A stretch of DNA of 64,000 nucleotides from Vitrella brassicaformis (Eukaryota; Sar; Vitrellaceae). Under the pieces are notes generated by a model. That model made no database searches. It was not told the DNA's origin and saw only the letters and a program-made list of their open reading frames with translations. Shown here piece after piece: positions 1-12,000 of this stretch; positions within the stretch are counted from its first letter, which is position 1, and every line of letters begins with the position of its first letter. The translations under genes were made by a program, and so were the position numbers. The DNA lies in the NCBI GenBank assembly GCA_001179505.1, contig CDMY01000264.1:64839-128838 (forward strand), given 5' to 3'.

Positions 1-167
1 GGAGCTTCTTGAGCACAGGGGGATTGCTGGACAAGTGATAGACAGCCCATGAGATGGTGTAGCCAGTCGTGTCATGCCTAGACACATGGATCGATGGATG
101 GATGGGTAGACACAACACAACACACACACGACGGCACCATGCTGGATGCATTCATTCGAGTGCGTTG

Positions 168-201
<34 letters not shown>

Positions 202-1865
202 GTGCCCACCCACCCACCCGGCCCAGAGGAGGGTGTAGATATCGCAGAGCTTCTCGAACTCACATTGGTAGCCAGGATTGTTGTGGATGTACGAGATGAT
301 CGACGCGGCCTGGCAGGCCACACACCACACCGCCAAAGACACTCCGCTGCGTGCGACTCACTGGCAGCGCTAAGCAGCGCTCAACCTCACTCACTACTCA
401 CGTACGTCTTGTTTCTCCGGCGGGGTGTCGAGATACTGGCGGTATATCTTGCGGCACACGTCACGGAAGAGCCGAATGGACTGGTAGTACTCACGGACCT
501 GGTCCTTCCAGACCATGTAAGGTCTACACACACACACACACACTGACGGATAGGATGCCAACACACACACACAGTGGGTGGGCGGGGTGCGGTTGGCGCA
601 CCGAAATGGGTTGAGTAGTAACGGGTCTCACGGAATATCACATCAAGGCCACGCAGGAGGGCCTTGGCCTCGCCGTTGCGCTCGTCGTCAAACGCGTGGA
701 ACTTGTAACTGACACACACAGAGACCATCGACAGACACATGAGCCGAGCCAATCTGTGTGTGTTGGCTGATCGATCCTGCGCGCGTGTGTGTGTGGTGTG
801 TGGGTATGTATGTACTTGTATGCGACCTCCCCGATCATGTCGATGGTGTAGCGCAGCCCCCACTCGGGCATGTTGACGATCGTCCCTTTGTCGGCCGCGT
901 CTTCGAGGGCTTTGACGAAGCTCCCCAGCACACGGTGGTAGATGTGCGTCTTGGCCACCAGTGTCTTGTTCCTGAACGAGCCAACCAACCAAACAGGCAG
1001 GCAGGCACATGCGATGAATGCAGCCAGCCAGCCCATGATGCATGCGTTCCCATCTGTCTGTCTGTGTGTCAGACAGTCAGTGTGGACACATGCATGCCAT
1101 GCGTACGAGAAGGCAGGGGCGAGGGCCTTCCGGATGGCGTGCCAGCCTTCTCCGCTCGTCTTGCGCGAGAGGAGGCTCCGCGTCCGCGTCATCTGGCCTT
1201 CCCCGAACAGGTCGAGCAGCCGGTGCACGTGGGACTTCTCGAGGCCATCGGGTCCTAACAGTGTGTCCCAGCAGGACGTGTCGGTGCAGAAGTACATGCG
1301 CTTGTTGAGGGGCAGCTGCACGTAGAAGACATCGCTGTCGAGCTCGTCACGCCACTTCTCCTGCCTGACACTCACACACACACACGCCATGCATACGGTC
1401 AGTTGGCTGTGTGCACAAGTGTGATGCTGTTGGGATGCATCCATGCTGTCTTAGTACTTACAGGTGCGGGTCTTTCCCCGAGCGCAGCGCGTCAAATGCC
1501 TCCATGGGCGTGAGCTTCACTCGGGGCACCTCGCACAGCTTGGCCTTCTCCTCTGGGGTGACATGGCGCAGGACGTCCGGTCGGCCACCTGGCTTGCCAT
1601 CGACGCTCGATGATGACGCATTGGCGGCCTTGTTGCGCAGGCGGAGTACCTCCTCGAGGCCGATAAGGCAGACAACGCCGGCGGTGGCGCCAGCCAGGAG
1701 GAGCAGGGACGATGGCTGCTCGAGATCTGCTGTCACCGGCATGATGGTGGGTGGGTTCCAGATCCGCTGGCTGATCTGAGAGAGAGGGGAAAGCATCAGA
1801 TCTTTACATCTCAGCTCGCGATCTTTCTGCAGTGGGGCCAAGTGTGACGTGAGCGCATTCTCCAT
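1..1865 (-). CDS. Cytochrome P450, C-terminal part cut by the window edge
   Basis: Heme-thiolate monooxygenase, recognised from its I-helix oxygen-binding motif. Joining the exons near 206-285 and 1-76 gives LLWAGHDTTGYTISW, the canonical (A/G)GxDTT signature, followed by a helix ending at PPVLKKL at the window edge. Earlier exons (about 1462-1865, 1110-1364, 840-975, 640-710, 400-520) encode an N-terminal segment with a hydrophobic stretch (LLLLAGATAGVVCLIGL, a probable ER or plastid membrane anchor), then P450-like text such as GPDGLEKSHVHRLLDLFGEGQ (B to C helix region). The start is the ATG at 1865, which opens the exon that carries the membrane anchor. The ExxR and cysteine heme-binding motifs must lie to the left of base 1. 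Exon 1 ends at GTAAGTAC (1461 downward) and exon 2 starts at 1364, and these join in frame. The substrate and CYP family cannot be told from this part. Confidence 0.85.
170..199. repeat. (TG)n microsatellite in a P450 intron
   Basis: An uninterrupted TG dinucleotide run of about 15 units. It is one of dozens of TG/CA runs that fill the introns of this window. Confidence 0.9.
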
Positions 1866-2073
1866 TGACTTGGACAGGTCGTCAACACACAGTCAGTTCA
1901 GTCATGTGGATGGTGTCTGTCAGTGTGTCTGTGAGATGCCCGACGGCCACCGCACACAGAGAGCGATCGTCACCCTCGCGTACTCGGCAGTCAGCACACC
2001 ACCACACGCCGGACAAATAAGGGCGTATTCATCCATTGATGCGATAGTCACACACACACGCACACACCCAGAC
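1866..2073. other. Intergenic spacer between WDR70 and the P450 gene
   Basis: Both flanking genes read on the minus strand, so this spacer must hold the WDR70 3' end and the P450 promoter. I see no conserved motif in it. Confidence 0.5.
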
Positions 2074-5000
2074 TCATCCCACTTTCCGCTGCTTGGATGG
2101 CGGCTCCTGACTCTGTGGACATACAGACAGACAGACAGACAGAGGTGTGTGTGTGTGTGCTGTCCGTCATCCATATGCATCCATCCATCCCCCCCCCGAG
2201 TGTATGCGGTAGGTATGTACCTGCATATACCCACATCTACACATCTTGAGTCCACCTGTCGGTCGACGGACACACACCGACACAGAGAGAGGGAGGGCAT
2301 GAGATGCGAAGGGCATCGATGCATCCATGAGATGCGAGCAGCCTTGCTTACACCGAGGGCACTGGGGCATTTCGTGCAGCATCTGATCGCCGACAGACTC
2401 CTGCACACACACAACAGCCACACACACACACAACCAACCACAGGCATCCATGCCATGTACATACATGTGTCTGCGTGTGTGCACTGCACAGTCAGTGCTT
2501 ATTTATTGAGTCCCTCCTCACCTCCATGGAGTAGTCGAGCACAGCTTTGGGCTGCGTCCTGGTGTAGGCGCGGCCGATGAACTCAGGGTTCTCCTCGACC
2601 TTCTCAGCGTACGCCCTCAGCACCTCAACAGGGTCCTCGTCCTTGATGGTGCTCTTGTTGATGCGCTGGGCGATGTACTGAGACAGCTTGTTCTCCTCGG
2701 CACCTGCCATGGTCGACGGCCTGACCACACACACACGGACGCGTCCAGTCATGTGGGTGGGGTGGGGTGGGGTGGGGTGGGGTGTGGGTGTCAGGCCGTT
2801 ATTGTCTCACTTCTGCGGCATTTTGGTCTTCTGCTCGCGCTCGGCGTCTCTCGGTTTGACCCTGTAGATAGATGCACATATACACGTGAATGCATCGCAT
2901 CCACGGCGTGTGTCAAGTCGGGTGTTCTGTGCTGTGTTGGTTTACTTGCGAAGGTGCCCGCTGCGGGTCTCTTTGAAGATCTTGGGCAGGTTATCGGCCT
3001 GTAGACAGACAGAGGCACGCACGAGGCACACAGACACAATAGACATACACACACTCATTGTATGCATCCATGTGTGTGTGCGCACCTGGAAGACGGGCTC
3101 GTTGAAGCCGACCATGTCGTCACGTCTTCACACACCACACACAGAGCACCGTATAGACACATCCATCCGTTTGCTATGTGCGAGTGTGTACCGTTTTGCC
3201 GGCGCCTTGGCAATGAAGAGCAGTGCGCCCTTCTGGCTGATGCTCGTGTCGTAGTTGAGGCGCACCGTGCCGTCAGTGTGGCCGCTCACCAGCTGGTTAA
3301 TCTCGTCGTTCCAGACGGTGGTCGTGACGCCCACGTTGGCGAAGGTCAAGGACTGCACGCACTCGTATGTGCTGGACGAGTAGAACTGACACGCACATAC
3401 ACGAACACACAAACACACGAACACATGTGGGAGTGGAGTGCGTGCGGGGGAGTTTTGGCTCTGTGCTGACCGACCTTGATGAATCCGTCCTTGTTGCGCT
3501 TGTCGACGGATGTGCCCGTGAAGATCAGACTCTCGTCCGGCGACAGACCGACGTTCACCTAAACACACACATAAATGCACACATTCGCTTTGGAAGTGCG
3601 TGTCTGTTTTATTTCTGTGTGTGTGCATACCTTTGCTGCAGCGTTGACGTTGAGGAGGTTGCCCCACGTGTGCACAGGCGACTTGAGCTGACGCATGTCC
3701 CACACTGACATACACAGGCAGACAGACAGCACACAAATATTCACGTATGGGGGCACTCCTGTGTGTGCGTGTGGATGTGTTGGTGTGCGTCTCTGGAGGC
3801 GCGACGTACGCTTCATTGTGTCGTCCTGTGCGCGTGAGATGAGCCTGGTGTTGTCCTTTGTGAACTTGACACACGTCACCTCAGAAGCATGGGCGTCACG
3901 CACCACCTACAGCCGCCACACACATCCACACACACAGTGACCCACACACAACACAACACAACACCCGCAGGTGTGTGTTGCTTTGCCTACGTGGTCGGGC
4001 TTGCCGTATTTCTTCTTCTCGTTCCACACTTGGATGGAGCCGTCCACACAACCTAATGGACGGCACAAAGACAGACGGCGGGCTGATGGCTGTGCGTGTC
4101 AGTGAGTGTGGGGATGCTCATAGTATAGGTCACCTCCGACAATGGCTTTGGCCTCCGTGTTGGTGTAGGTGCAGCAGATGACGAAGCAGTTGCTGCGGGA
4201 AAGACACACACAGGGTGGGGTACATGTGAATAGGCATGTCCATCTACTCTGCGTGTGGTTGGTTGGTTGCCTGATGTTCATGTTTCGTTTGTCGATGGCC
4301 TTGAGGCAGTGCACCATCGGCAGTGCCTGGTCGATCCCGTACGCACGCGCATTCACATCCCATATCCTATGCCAGACACACGGAGAGAGAGGGAGAGAGA
4401 GAGAGATGAGTGGATGCCTCCACGAGTGTGTGTGTGTGTGTGTGCGTACCTGACGGTAGCGTCGTGTCCTGCGGTGATGAAAGTGTTCTTGTCGTTCGGG
4501 TGCCAATGGCAGTCGGTGATCATGTGCGTGTGGCCCCTGAAGACAGAGAGACACATATGGATGCACACAGGTGTCTGTGAGTGTCGACTATGGACACACC
4601 TGGTGTTGGCAGTGTCTCTGATGTACATGTCGCCCTTGACCGTTTTCTGCAACCACACACACACATATGCACACACCACAAACGTGTGTGTGGATATGCC
4701 TACACCCATGCATGCGCACGTACCTGCACTGGCTTCGCGTCAAGGTCGTAAATGCGACAAATGGCGTCACCTGATCAGACACACACACACAGAGACATTC
4801 AGACGCGTTGGTGGGCACACAGCAGACATACCGGCGGCACAGATGAAGTGCGACCCAGTGATCGAATACTCGATTGCCTGCACCACATCAACCAACGGTA
4901 AGCCACAAACCAAGAGATACGTGCACTTCCTCTCTATTCACGCCTCTCTCTCTCTGCGTGTGAGTGTCTGTCTTGCGCACCATGATGGTGTGTCCCTCGA

Positions 5001-5653
5001 CGGGTTCGAACTGTCTGAATGAGCGCATGGCTGTCGTCATGCCGTTGAAGTCAAACAACCGCACTTGGTAGTCGAGCCCGCCGGTGATCATGCGGGAGCC
5101 TTTCGGATTCAGAGAAAGCGCGGACACCGTCTTGTTGTGTGCGGGCACCTCCACCTCATACGCACAGGGGATCCTCCCTCTCCCACCCCCACTCCCTCCA
5201 CCACCACCCGGAGATGCACTCTCCCGCCCCATCATGGCACGGATCCTCGCCAGCTCCGCCTCAGATATGTCGTCGTCTTCAGCAGCATCACCGCCACCAG
5301 CAGCAACAGGATCTTCCTGATCTCCGTCATCGTCCGGCGGTGGTAGAGGTGTGGCGACGGCCGGCTGTTGCTGGTGCTCTGGTCGTCTGGCGACACCGAG
5401 CAGCGGCTTGGCTGACTTGGCTTTGGCCGATGAGCGGCCAAATGACACGGGGAACATCTGTCTGAAGACGTCATCGTCCTCTCCTTCTCCCTCTTGATCT
5501 AGCTCATCCATGTCGGCGTCATCTTCGTCTCGTTGCTGCTGCTGCTGCTCTTCTCGCCAGCTGGACTGATGCTGCCTGCTCGTGTCACCGAATGACAGCA
5601 GGCCTTTCCTCCTCTCCGATTGTGGCTGTTGCCGAGGGTGGTGAGCGGCCTGT

Positions 5654-5688
<35 letters not shown>

Positions 5689-5936
5689 GCGTCTGTTTCT
5701 GTAGGCCTGGTATTGGCGCAGCTCACTGTGTGCGTCGTGTGTGTCGGCGTGCTGGACGTCCTCGGCTGCGCGCGATGTCTGGTAGCGAGAGGAGCCTCGC
5801 AGACGCTTCTGTGGGGACACGCGCAACGCACATAGACAGACAGAGATAGATCAGATGACACGCATGTCTTGCGAATGTGATCGTCTCTGACCAGTTCGTC
5901 CTCATCGCTGTCGATGCGCTCGTCGTCATCCGCCAT
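2074..5936 (-). CDS. WDR70: WDR70 (WD repeat-containing protein 70)
   Basis: WD40 beta-propeller protein; WDR70 family members are nuclear and linked to chromatin ubiquitination and DNA-damage response in other eukaryotes (family knowledge). Exon 1 (5892-5936) reads MADDDERIDSDEDEL. Exon 2 (from 5808) is acidic with a glutamine run, then enters the first repeat, KTVSALSLNPKGSRMITGG, followed by DYQVRLFDFNGM, which matches WDR70 closely. Later exons give further blades, such as WHPNDKNTFITAGHDATVR and FVNVGLSPDESLIFTGTS. The C-terminal exons carry the family hallmark NKLSQYIAQRINK...RAYTRTQPKAVLDYS. A last short exon ends SQEPPSKQRKVG and a TGA at 2074, like the basic tail of animal WDR70. How the penultimate exon (near 2352-2400) joins the last one is not resolved; the simplest joins give a frame conflict, so the final 30 residues are uncertain. 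The gene is divergent from receptor gene A. Confidence 0.88.
2756..2784. repeat. (GGGGT)n pentanucleotide repeat
   Basis: About five GGGGT units on the plus strand inside a WDR70 intron. Four or more close G-runs make a G-quadruplex possible on the non-template (plus) strand. Confidence 0.85.
5651..5688. repeat. CAG/CAA repeat coding for polyglutamine in WDR70
   Basis: Trinucleotide run read on the minus strand as 13 consecutive glutamines after AYRNRR. It mixes CAG and CAA codons, which usually limits slippage. Confidence 0.9.
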
Positions 5937-6065
5937 GTTTGAACGACCTGTCTAAAATATTCTCTGCTACCTTCGCAATTCTTCTAGGGTTTAGGGTCCA
6001 GGGTTGGGGGGCCTTTGGGGGCTTTGCAAGCTCCAGAAAACAAACCGTCCCTCGCTTGCCTGAAA
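5937..6065. promoter_or_regulatory. Shared divergent promoter of WDR70 and receptor gene A, with telo-box
   Basis: Only 129 bp separate the two start codons. The segment contains AGGGTTTAGGGT (about 5985-5997), a TTTAGGG telomere-type element like the telo-box of plant promoters, followed by a G-rich stretch. TGCAAGCTCC (6025-6034) is a near match to the AAGCTCGC motif of the other divergent promoters in the window. Confidence 0.6.
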
Positions 6066-9000
6066 ATGAGGGTGTTCGGCAGCAGGGGTCTGAGGTCCTC
6101 CCTTCTGCCGTTGGCCGCCGCATCGCTGCAGTGGCTGTGGATACTTACAAGTGAGCTGGATTAGAAAAACATTTGATGTGCGAGGGCCGTGTGTGTTCAC
6201 GTGTGTGCTGTGTCTGTTTGCACTGAGTGGATGTTTGGCTGCAGGCCATGCCACAGAGTGGAGCGATGAATTCGGTGAGCACTCAGCGGGGAAGACACAT
6301 TCCTTATACATGGGCACGTGTGTGTGTATGTGTGTGTGGGTCTAGCCAATCCTGCATCGGCTGAGTGTCAGTGCAATGGGACGATAACCGGCTGCCCAAC
6401 CGAAGGCAGATACTTCCTGTAAGCAGGCAGACACACAAGTGAACAGAAACACACAGAGAGATGGACTCACATGCACACCCTGCAGGTACAATGACAGCTT
6501 TTCTCTGCATGGCTACACGCTGAATGCCTCCATCCCTGAGACAGACTTAGATGCGGTAAGGACACACTGCGTCCGCGCGTGTGTACGAGCGTCAGCCTTG
6601 TTTCTGTCTCTCTGTGCACTGTGCAGAGGCGGCATGAGTGCGCTGTGCTGTGTCTGGTACAGACACACACATACAGACAGACATGCACGTGCATCCATCC
6701 TGCTGTCCCGCACCACAGGCACACCCCGCATGTACAGGCTTCGAATACCGGGTAAGTAAGTACGGCAGACGACGAGCCGCTGTGCCCAAGCTATGTAATG
6801 GGTGTGTGCAGGTAGACAGCGAGCGTCGGTGTGAGGTGCATATGAGTTTCGCCAAGCTGCCGCCGCCCGAAGAGCGCAACTCGACCACGACCAAATGTGT
6901 CCGCAGAAAGGGAGGCGGTACGAAATGCAACGTCTGCACAGACAGGAGGGAGGGAAGAAAGCACGCATATAGATAGACACACGTGCATATAGATGGATGG
7001 ATAACTGGATGGATGCAATGATTGATGGAACGCAGCGAATAAGATCGATCCAGCGGCGTGTCGCCTTGACAACGTGACGGAGCCGATCTTCTCTCTCGCC
7101 GACGTGAGCTCCTGGGACGACCCTCCATATAGCTCCGACCCCATCAACCCGCCCACGTTCGTCAGGCGGGCCCTCTGCTCAGAAGAGTGCATCAAAGACC
7201 GGTAACGAAGCAAGCAAGCAAGGAGGCAGACAGGCAGACAACGAAACAACCATATAAAATTGTGTGTGTGTGTAGGCGTTGCACGGGCATCGATTTCACC
7301 GCAGGCGGCACTGCGCCAGAGTGAAACGCCTATGATCCCTTTGACCTTTGACCTTCTCTATGCGCCGTGTGCTGTGTATGTCAGGTGCCGCCTACTCTAT
7401 TCTCTGGTCAACTCGGGCGACCCCTCCTTCACTGACCGGGTGTGCTTCTACAAGAGTGGTCTGCCAGTGCCCGCACTCGAGCCCCCTGTGTTTTACCATT
7501 ATGACGTGGCGATCATCACTCTCACCGTTTCATTTGGCGAGACCGTGTCGGCCGGCTTTGCACCGGCCAATGAGTCCTTCGCCACCAATGGGACTCTCAC
7601 TGACATAAGGTATGCATTCATTATCACACACACACATAAGATGATCTGATCATGTGGGCGCATTTTGTGTGTGTGTGTAGGTCGGTTGCCGGAAATGACA
7701 CGATTTACGAGGCCGTTATAGTGCCCGACGCGCCGCCCGTCGGCAGCAGCGACAACATCACCTTCATGCAGCTGACCGTGATGCATGGAATCGTCATGGA
7801 TGACTTCGAGAACCCCAACCCCAACACCAACCTCTCATTCGCACGCGGTTAGCGAACCACGTGTGCGCAGCAACGGATCTGTGTGAGTGCGTCTCCTTCC
7901 CTCTCTTGGTCTGCGTGCTGCGTGTTGCGGCATACAGGTCCTCTCTTCAACGCGTTTCTCTCCTCGCCGCAGTCGGCGTGGCAGTCGGCGCCGGTGGAGC
8001 TGACTGTGACATTTGACAGAGACATCGGTGTGTTTGACCCGGCCGGGTTCTCCTTCTGGGCTCACTCCTTCGATCTCTCGGCCAGCGGCAGTGTGAGCGT
8101 GTCGAATGTGCGGCTGCAGCCAAACAGCGCGACAGTGGACATCCTGCCCTCGATTGAAGGGAAGGTCAAGATATGGTTCCTCTCCGGCTTTGCGTTCGAC
8201 GCATACATCCCCGGCCGCAGCAGCTACGTCTCGCCAATGCTCGAGCTCGACTTCGGTCAAAACACACTTTTGTCCTATGCATCCGTCCCATCTCTCTCCG
8301 TGTCTGTGTGTGGTCAGTGTACCCCTTCAACGTCACTCTGTCGAGTGCCAAGTCGCTGTGGGAATCGCTGCCCATCGAGCTGGCCATCGCCTTCGACAAA
8401 CCCGTCAGTGACGCCGACTTCTCTCTGGCTGACCTGGTGCTCTCCCTCGACCCTTATGACCCCGGCTTCGGCGGCTCGGTGAACGTCATCGCATCCAACC
8501 TCCGCAGAACGCCCGCATCGGGTCCGTTCACCCATGCGTTGGTGGACCTGGAGCCGACAGTTGATGGCAACGTCACTGTGGTGCTGCCATTTGACACTGT
8601 CTCGGATGCTGACCGGCCCATCAGAGGCAACAACCCCGCACAACTCGTCCTCGAATACAGTCAGAAGGAGGAAAAGAGAGAGAGAAGGGGGAAAGGCTGT
8701 CACAGAAATTTGTGTTGGTGTGTGTGTGTTGCAGGGACGCCTGTGCCGACGGCAGTGCTGTACATTGAAGGCGCCAGCAGCAACACCACGGCGGCCTACC
8801 CCATCTCAGTCAACGTCACTTTCAGCAAAAAGGTCACCATCGACGACATCGCCAAGCTGGAGCTCGTCAACAGCCAGCTGGTCGGCAGCGGGCCAGGTGC
8901 CATCACACGCGTGAGCGACAACTCGTTTTATTTCGCCGTCGAGCCGACGGGCGAGACAGTGACCATTACAGCTGGCCAGGGGCTGGCTGTCGACGACGTC

Positions 9001-12000
9001 AGTCAGCCCAACAACCGCTCTCTGCCTCTTGTCGTCACATTCGGTGAGAGGAGGGAGAGAGATACGAGCATGCGCAGCTGAATAAACTCCTGGCTGCCTG
9101 CAGATTACATCAACTCTCTCGCCGCGCTCGACTGGGTCACGAATGTCACTCTGTCGATGGCAAACACGCTCTTCAACACAGCCTCCTTCCAAGTGACACT
9201 CACCTTCAGCAAAGCCATCGTGGACACCGACTTCTCAACGAAGTTTCTTATCGACAGCTCACCTGGTACTCCCAAAAAAGACAGACACATTCGCGCCGAC
9301 ATCTGAGCGTGCTGATTGCAGTGACGGCAATGAGTCTTCAGCGTCTGGGTGCGACTGAGTACACGGCGACATTGGCTGTCCCTGCGAGCAAGGGCGACGG
9401 CGATGTGATGGCCGTTGAGTTGGATGAGCGGGCAGTGACGGACACGGACGGGCTCACCAACCGTGCGTCCAACACTCTCAGTGTCGAATATGGTACGTGT
9501 GTCTCCGGGAAGCAGGACACATGCAGGGTGACCCACATTTGTGCATTCCAGATCCAATGCCGCCTGACATCACGATATCTTCCTCCTCTGCTCCCGCCAC
9601 GAGACACCAGGACTTCTTTGTCGATGTCGCAGTCTCAGAGGTGCGATGGATATGACATGAATGGGCATGCTGATATCAAGACGCACACATCTGTATGTCT
9701 CTGTCTCCGTGCATGCAGGTGGTGCAGCCGTTCACGACCAGCATATTCACTGTCGTGAACGCGGCGATAGTGTCGATGGCCGACAACCCGTCGCAGGCCA
9801 ACGCCAAGATTCTGGAGGTGCGGGCGGCCACTGAAGGCACAGTCACCATCACAGTCGAGGTTGGACAAGTCGCTGATATTGTCGGCAACACCAACCACAG
9901 GATATCCACGCTCAGCCTCGAATATGGTGAACATGTTCTGCAGCCCGTGTGTCTCGCTTTCACACGGGAGAATCTGGGTATGTATCTGTGCGTGCATTTG
10001 TGTGCAGATATCACCCCGCCATCTCTGGTCTTCAATCCGGCATCTGTGTCTGCGACTGAGGAGGCCGTCGGCGTGTCGGTCACATCGAGTGAGGCATCAG
10101 ACGTCTTCTGCCAGCCGCTGAAGCCAGCTGACATCGCCACATACACCGGTAGGTCGGCGTCTTTTGCTCGCCCGTGTGGACATGTGGAGACGTGTGATTG
10201 TGCAGCGTCGGACTTCGACTTGATCAATGTGCCGCCGGCTACAAGCATCTCGCCAAAGCAGGAGAGGCGGGCAGTGGGGCCTGCAGCCTTCGCTGGCGCC
10301 TTTTCCTTCTCCGCACTGGTGCCTGACACGACCCACAATATATCATGCATTGCGATCGATGTTGCCGGCAACGTGATGGACAAGGCAGCCGCACTCACCG
10401 TCAAGACAACAGGTCCATACATATGAAGCGTACACATCCATACGAGCGTCTCTCTCCGTTTTATGCAGCTATTATTCCGCCGCGTGTGCTGGTGCCCAAT
10501 AGCAACGACACGGTTGTCATCACCAACGACAGGCATCTGCTCACTCTGCACTTCTCCGAAGCAGTGCGGGACATCAACACGGCCAATATCGTGGTGAGTG
10601 GGTCGCTTGGCCACCATGGATATGATGAATGAGAGTGCAGGTGTCCAACGCGGCTTTGATCGACAGCAGCATTCGCGAGCAGCTGTATCTGGATCTGGTG
10701 CTGGAGGTCTCCACACAAGGGCCTGTGAGCGTCACGCTTAACGAGGGCGCCGTGAGGGACTCATACGGCTCAAAGAATATCTTTTACACATATACTGGCC
10801 TCTTCTACGGTAGAAGCACAGAAAGGGAGAGAAACCCGCGTGCATTGAATATGTGGCTGCGTTGCAGACATAGACGAGTGTGCGACGGGCGGCCACAACT
10901 GCTCCGACACGTGCCACAACACACTTGGAGGCTTCATCTGCCACTGCCCAGCCAGCGCCCGGCTTCAGACGGACATGGCAACGTGCCTCGGTCGGTAACT
11001 CGTCAGTGAGAAAGCATATGTGCCGACGCATACACATGTTCATCTGTGTCTCTCCCTCGCTGGAACAGTGCAAGCATCGATCCAATCGGTGGATGTGTCA
11101 CGCGCGCCACATACGGGAATACAGCTGTCGGTCGCTCTCACGGGCAGCCGGCTCAGCCCAACCGACGAGCTGATTCTATTCCCCCTCACCACAGCCACCC
11201 CACAAGCGCACTCATCCTCTCTGCTGCAACTGATAAGCACGAACGCAGTCGACACATTCTACCTGCTGCCATGCGCCGGCGACACAAACACGACCACGAC
11301 ACTCTCATGCGGTCCGATGGAATACGCCACCCCGCACGGCTACATTGTCGCTCTCTGCCACGAAGAGTGGATCCCCCTCTCGCCGAACACTCTCCTGCAG
11401 CAGAGGTACACGCAGCTGGCGGCAACGCCGGACGCCGTGCTGGCGGGTCAGCTCTCCATCGATGGTGGGGAGGTGTCCGGCTCTGCGGCGTGTCAGAGCC
11501 TGACCTATCTGATGGACAGCGATCCGTCGGCATTTGTCGAGGAGATTGTGGTCCCTGGCACACAGCCGCTGGCCAGTGCATCAGGTGGGTGGGTGGGTAC
11601 TTTCTCATGTCAGTGCACAAAGATCGAGACTGAAATATGTGTGCGTGTGTGGTAACACAGAGCCACTCTCGGTCGTCAGCTTTTCCCCGACCACACTCAA
11701 CGAGGCCGAATTGCAGACGATCAACATTTTGGCAGATGCCTTCGACGTCGGCAGAGACCGCTTCAAGATAGCGACATGCGGCGAATGCGCCACCTCAGAG
11801 GGCTTCGGCCTGACATGTGACTCATCGCTGGTGTGCATCACGGTGGTGCACAGGATCGCCCCCGAGCTTTGTCTGTGCAAATGCGACGCCTCTCTCACAC
11901 TCGACGGCGACTGTCTCGCCGACCACAGTTTCTCTCCCGCACATGCAGCCAATTTCACCATCGTCCCACGTACGTACACATTGATGACTCGATACACGTG

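Noticed and set aside
170-199. TG/CA, ATCC and CAGACA tracts read as a CRISPR-like array
   Set aside because: These are simple microsatellites in eukaryotic introns, without spacers of uniform length.
94-546. Long plus-strand ORF rich in Cys-Val and Thr-His runs
   Set aside because: It arises from the TG/CA repeats and overlaps P450 exons on the other strand. Many similar repeat-made frames across the window were left out for the same reason.
2120-2500. Zinc-ribbon domain at the WDR70 C terminus (CPRC and CPACGG pieces in minus-strand frames)
   Set aside because: The second piece lies beyond the best stop codon and the pieces do not splice together in frame. The basic tail SQEPPSKQRKVG fits WDR70 better.
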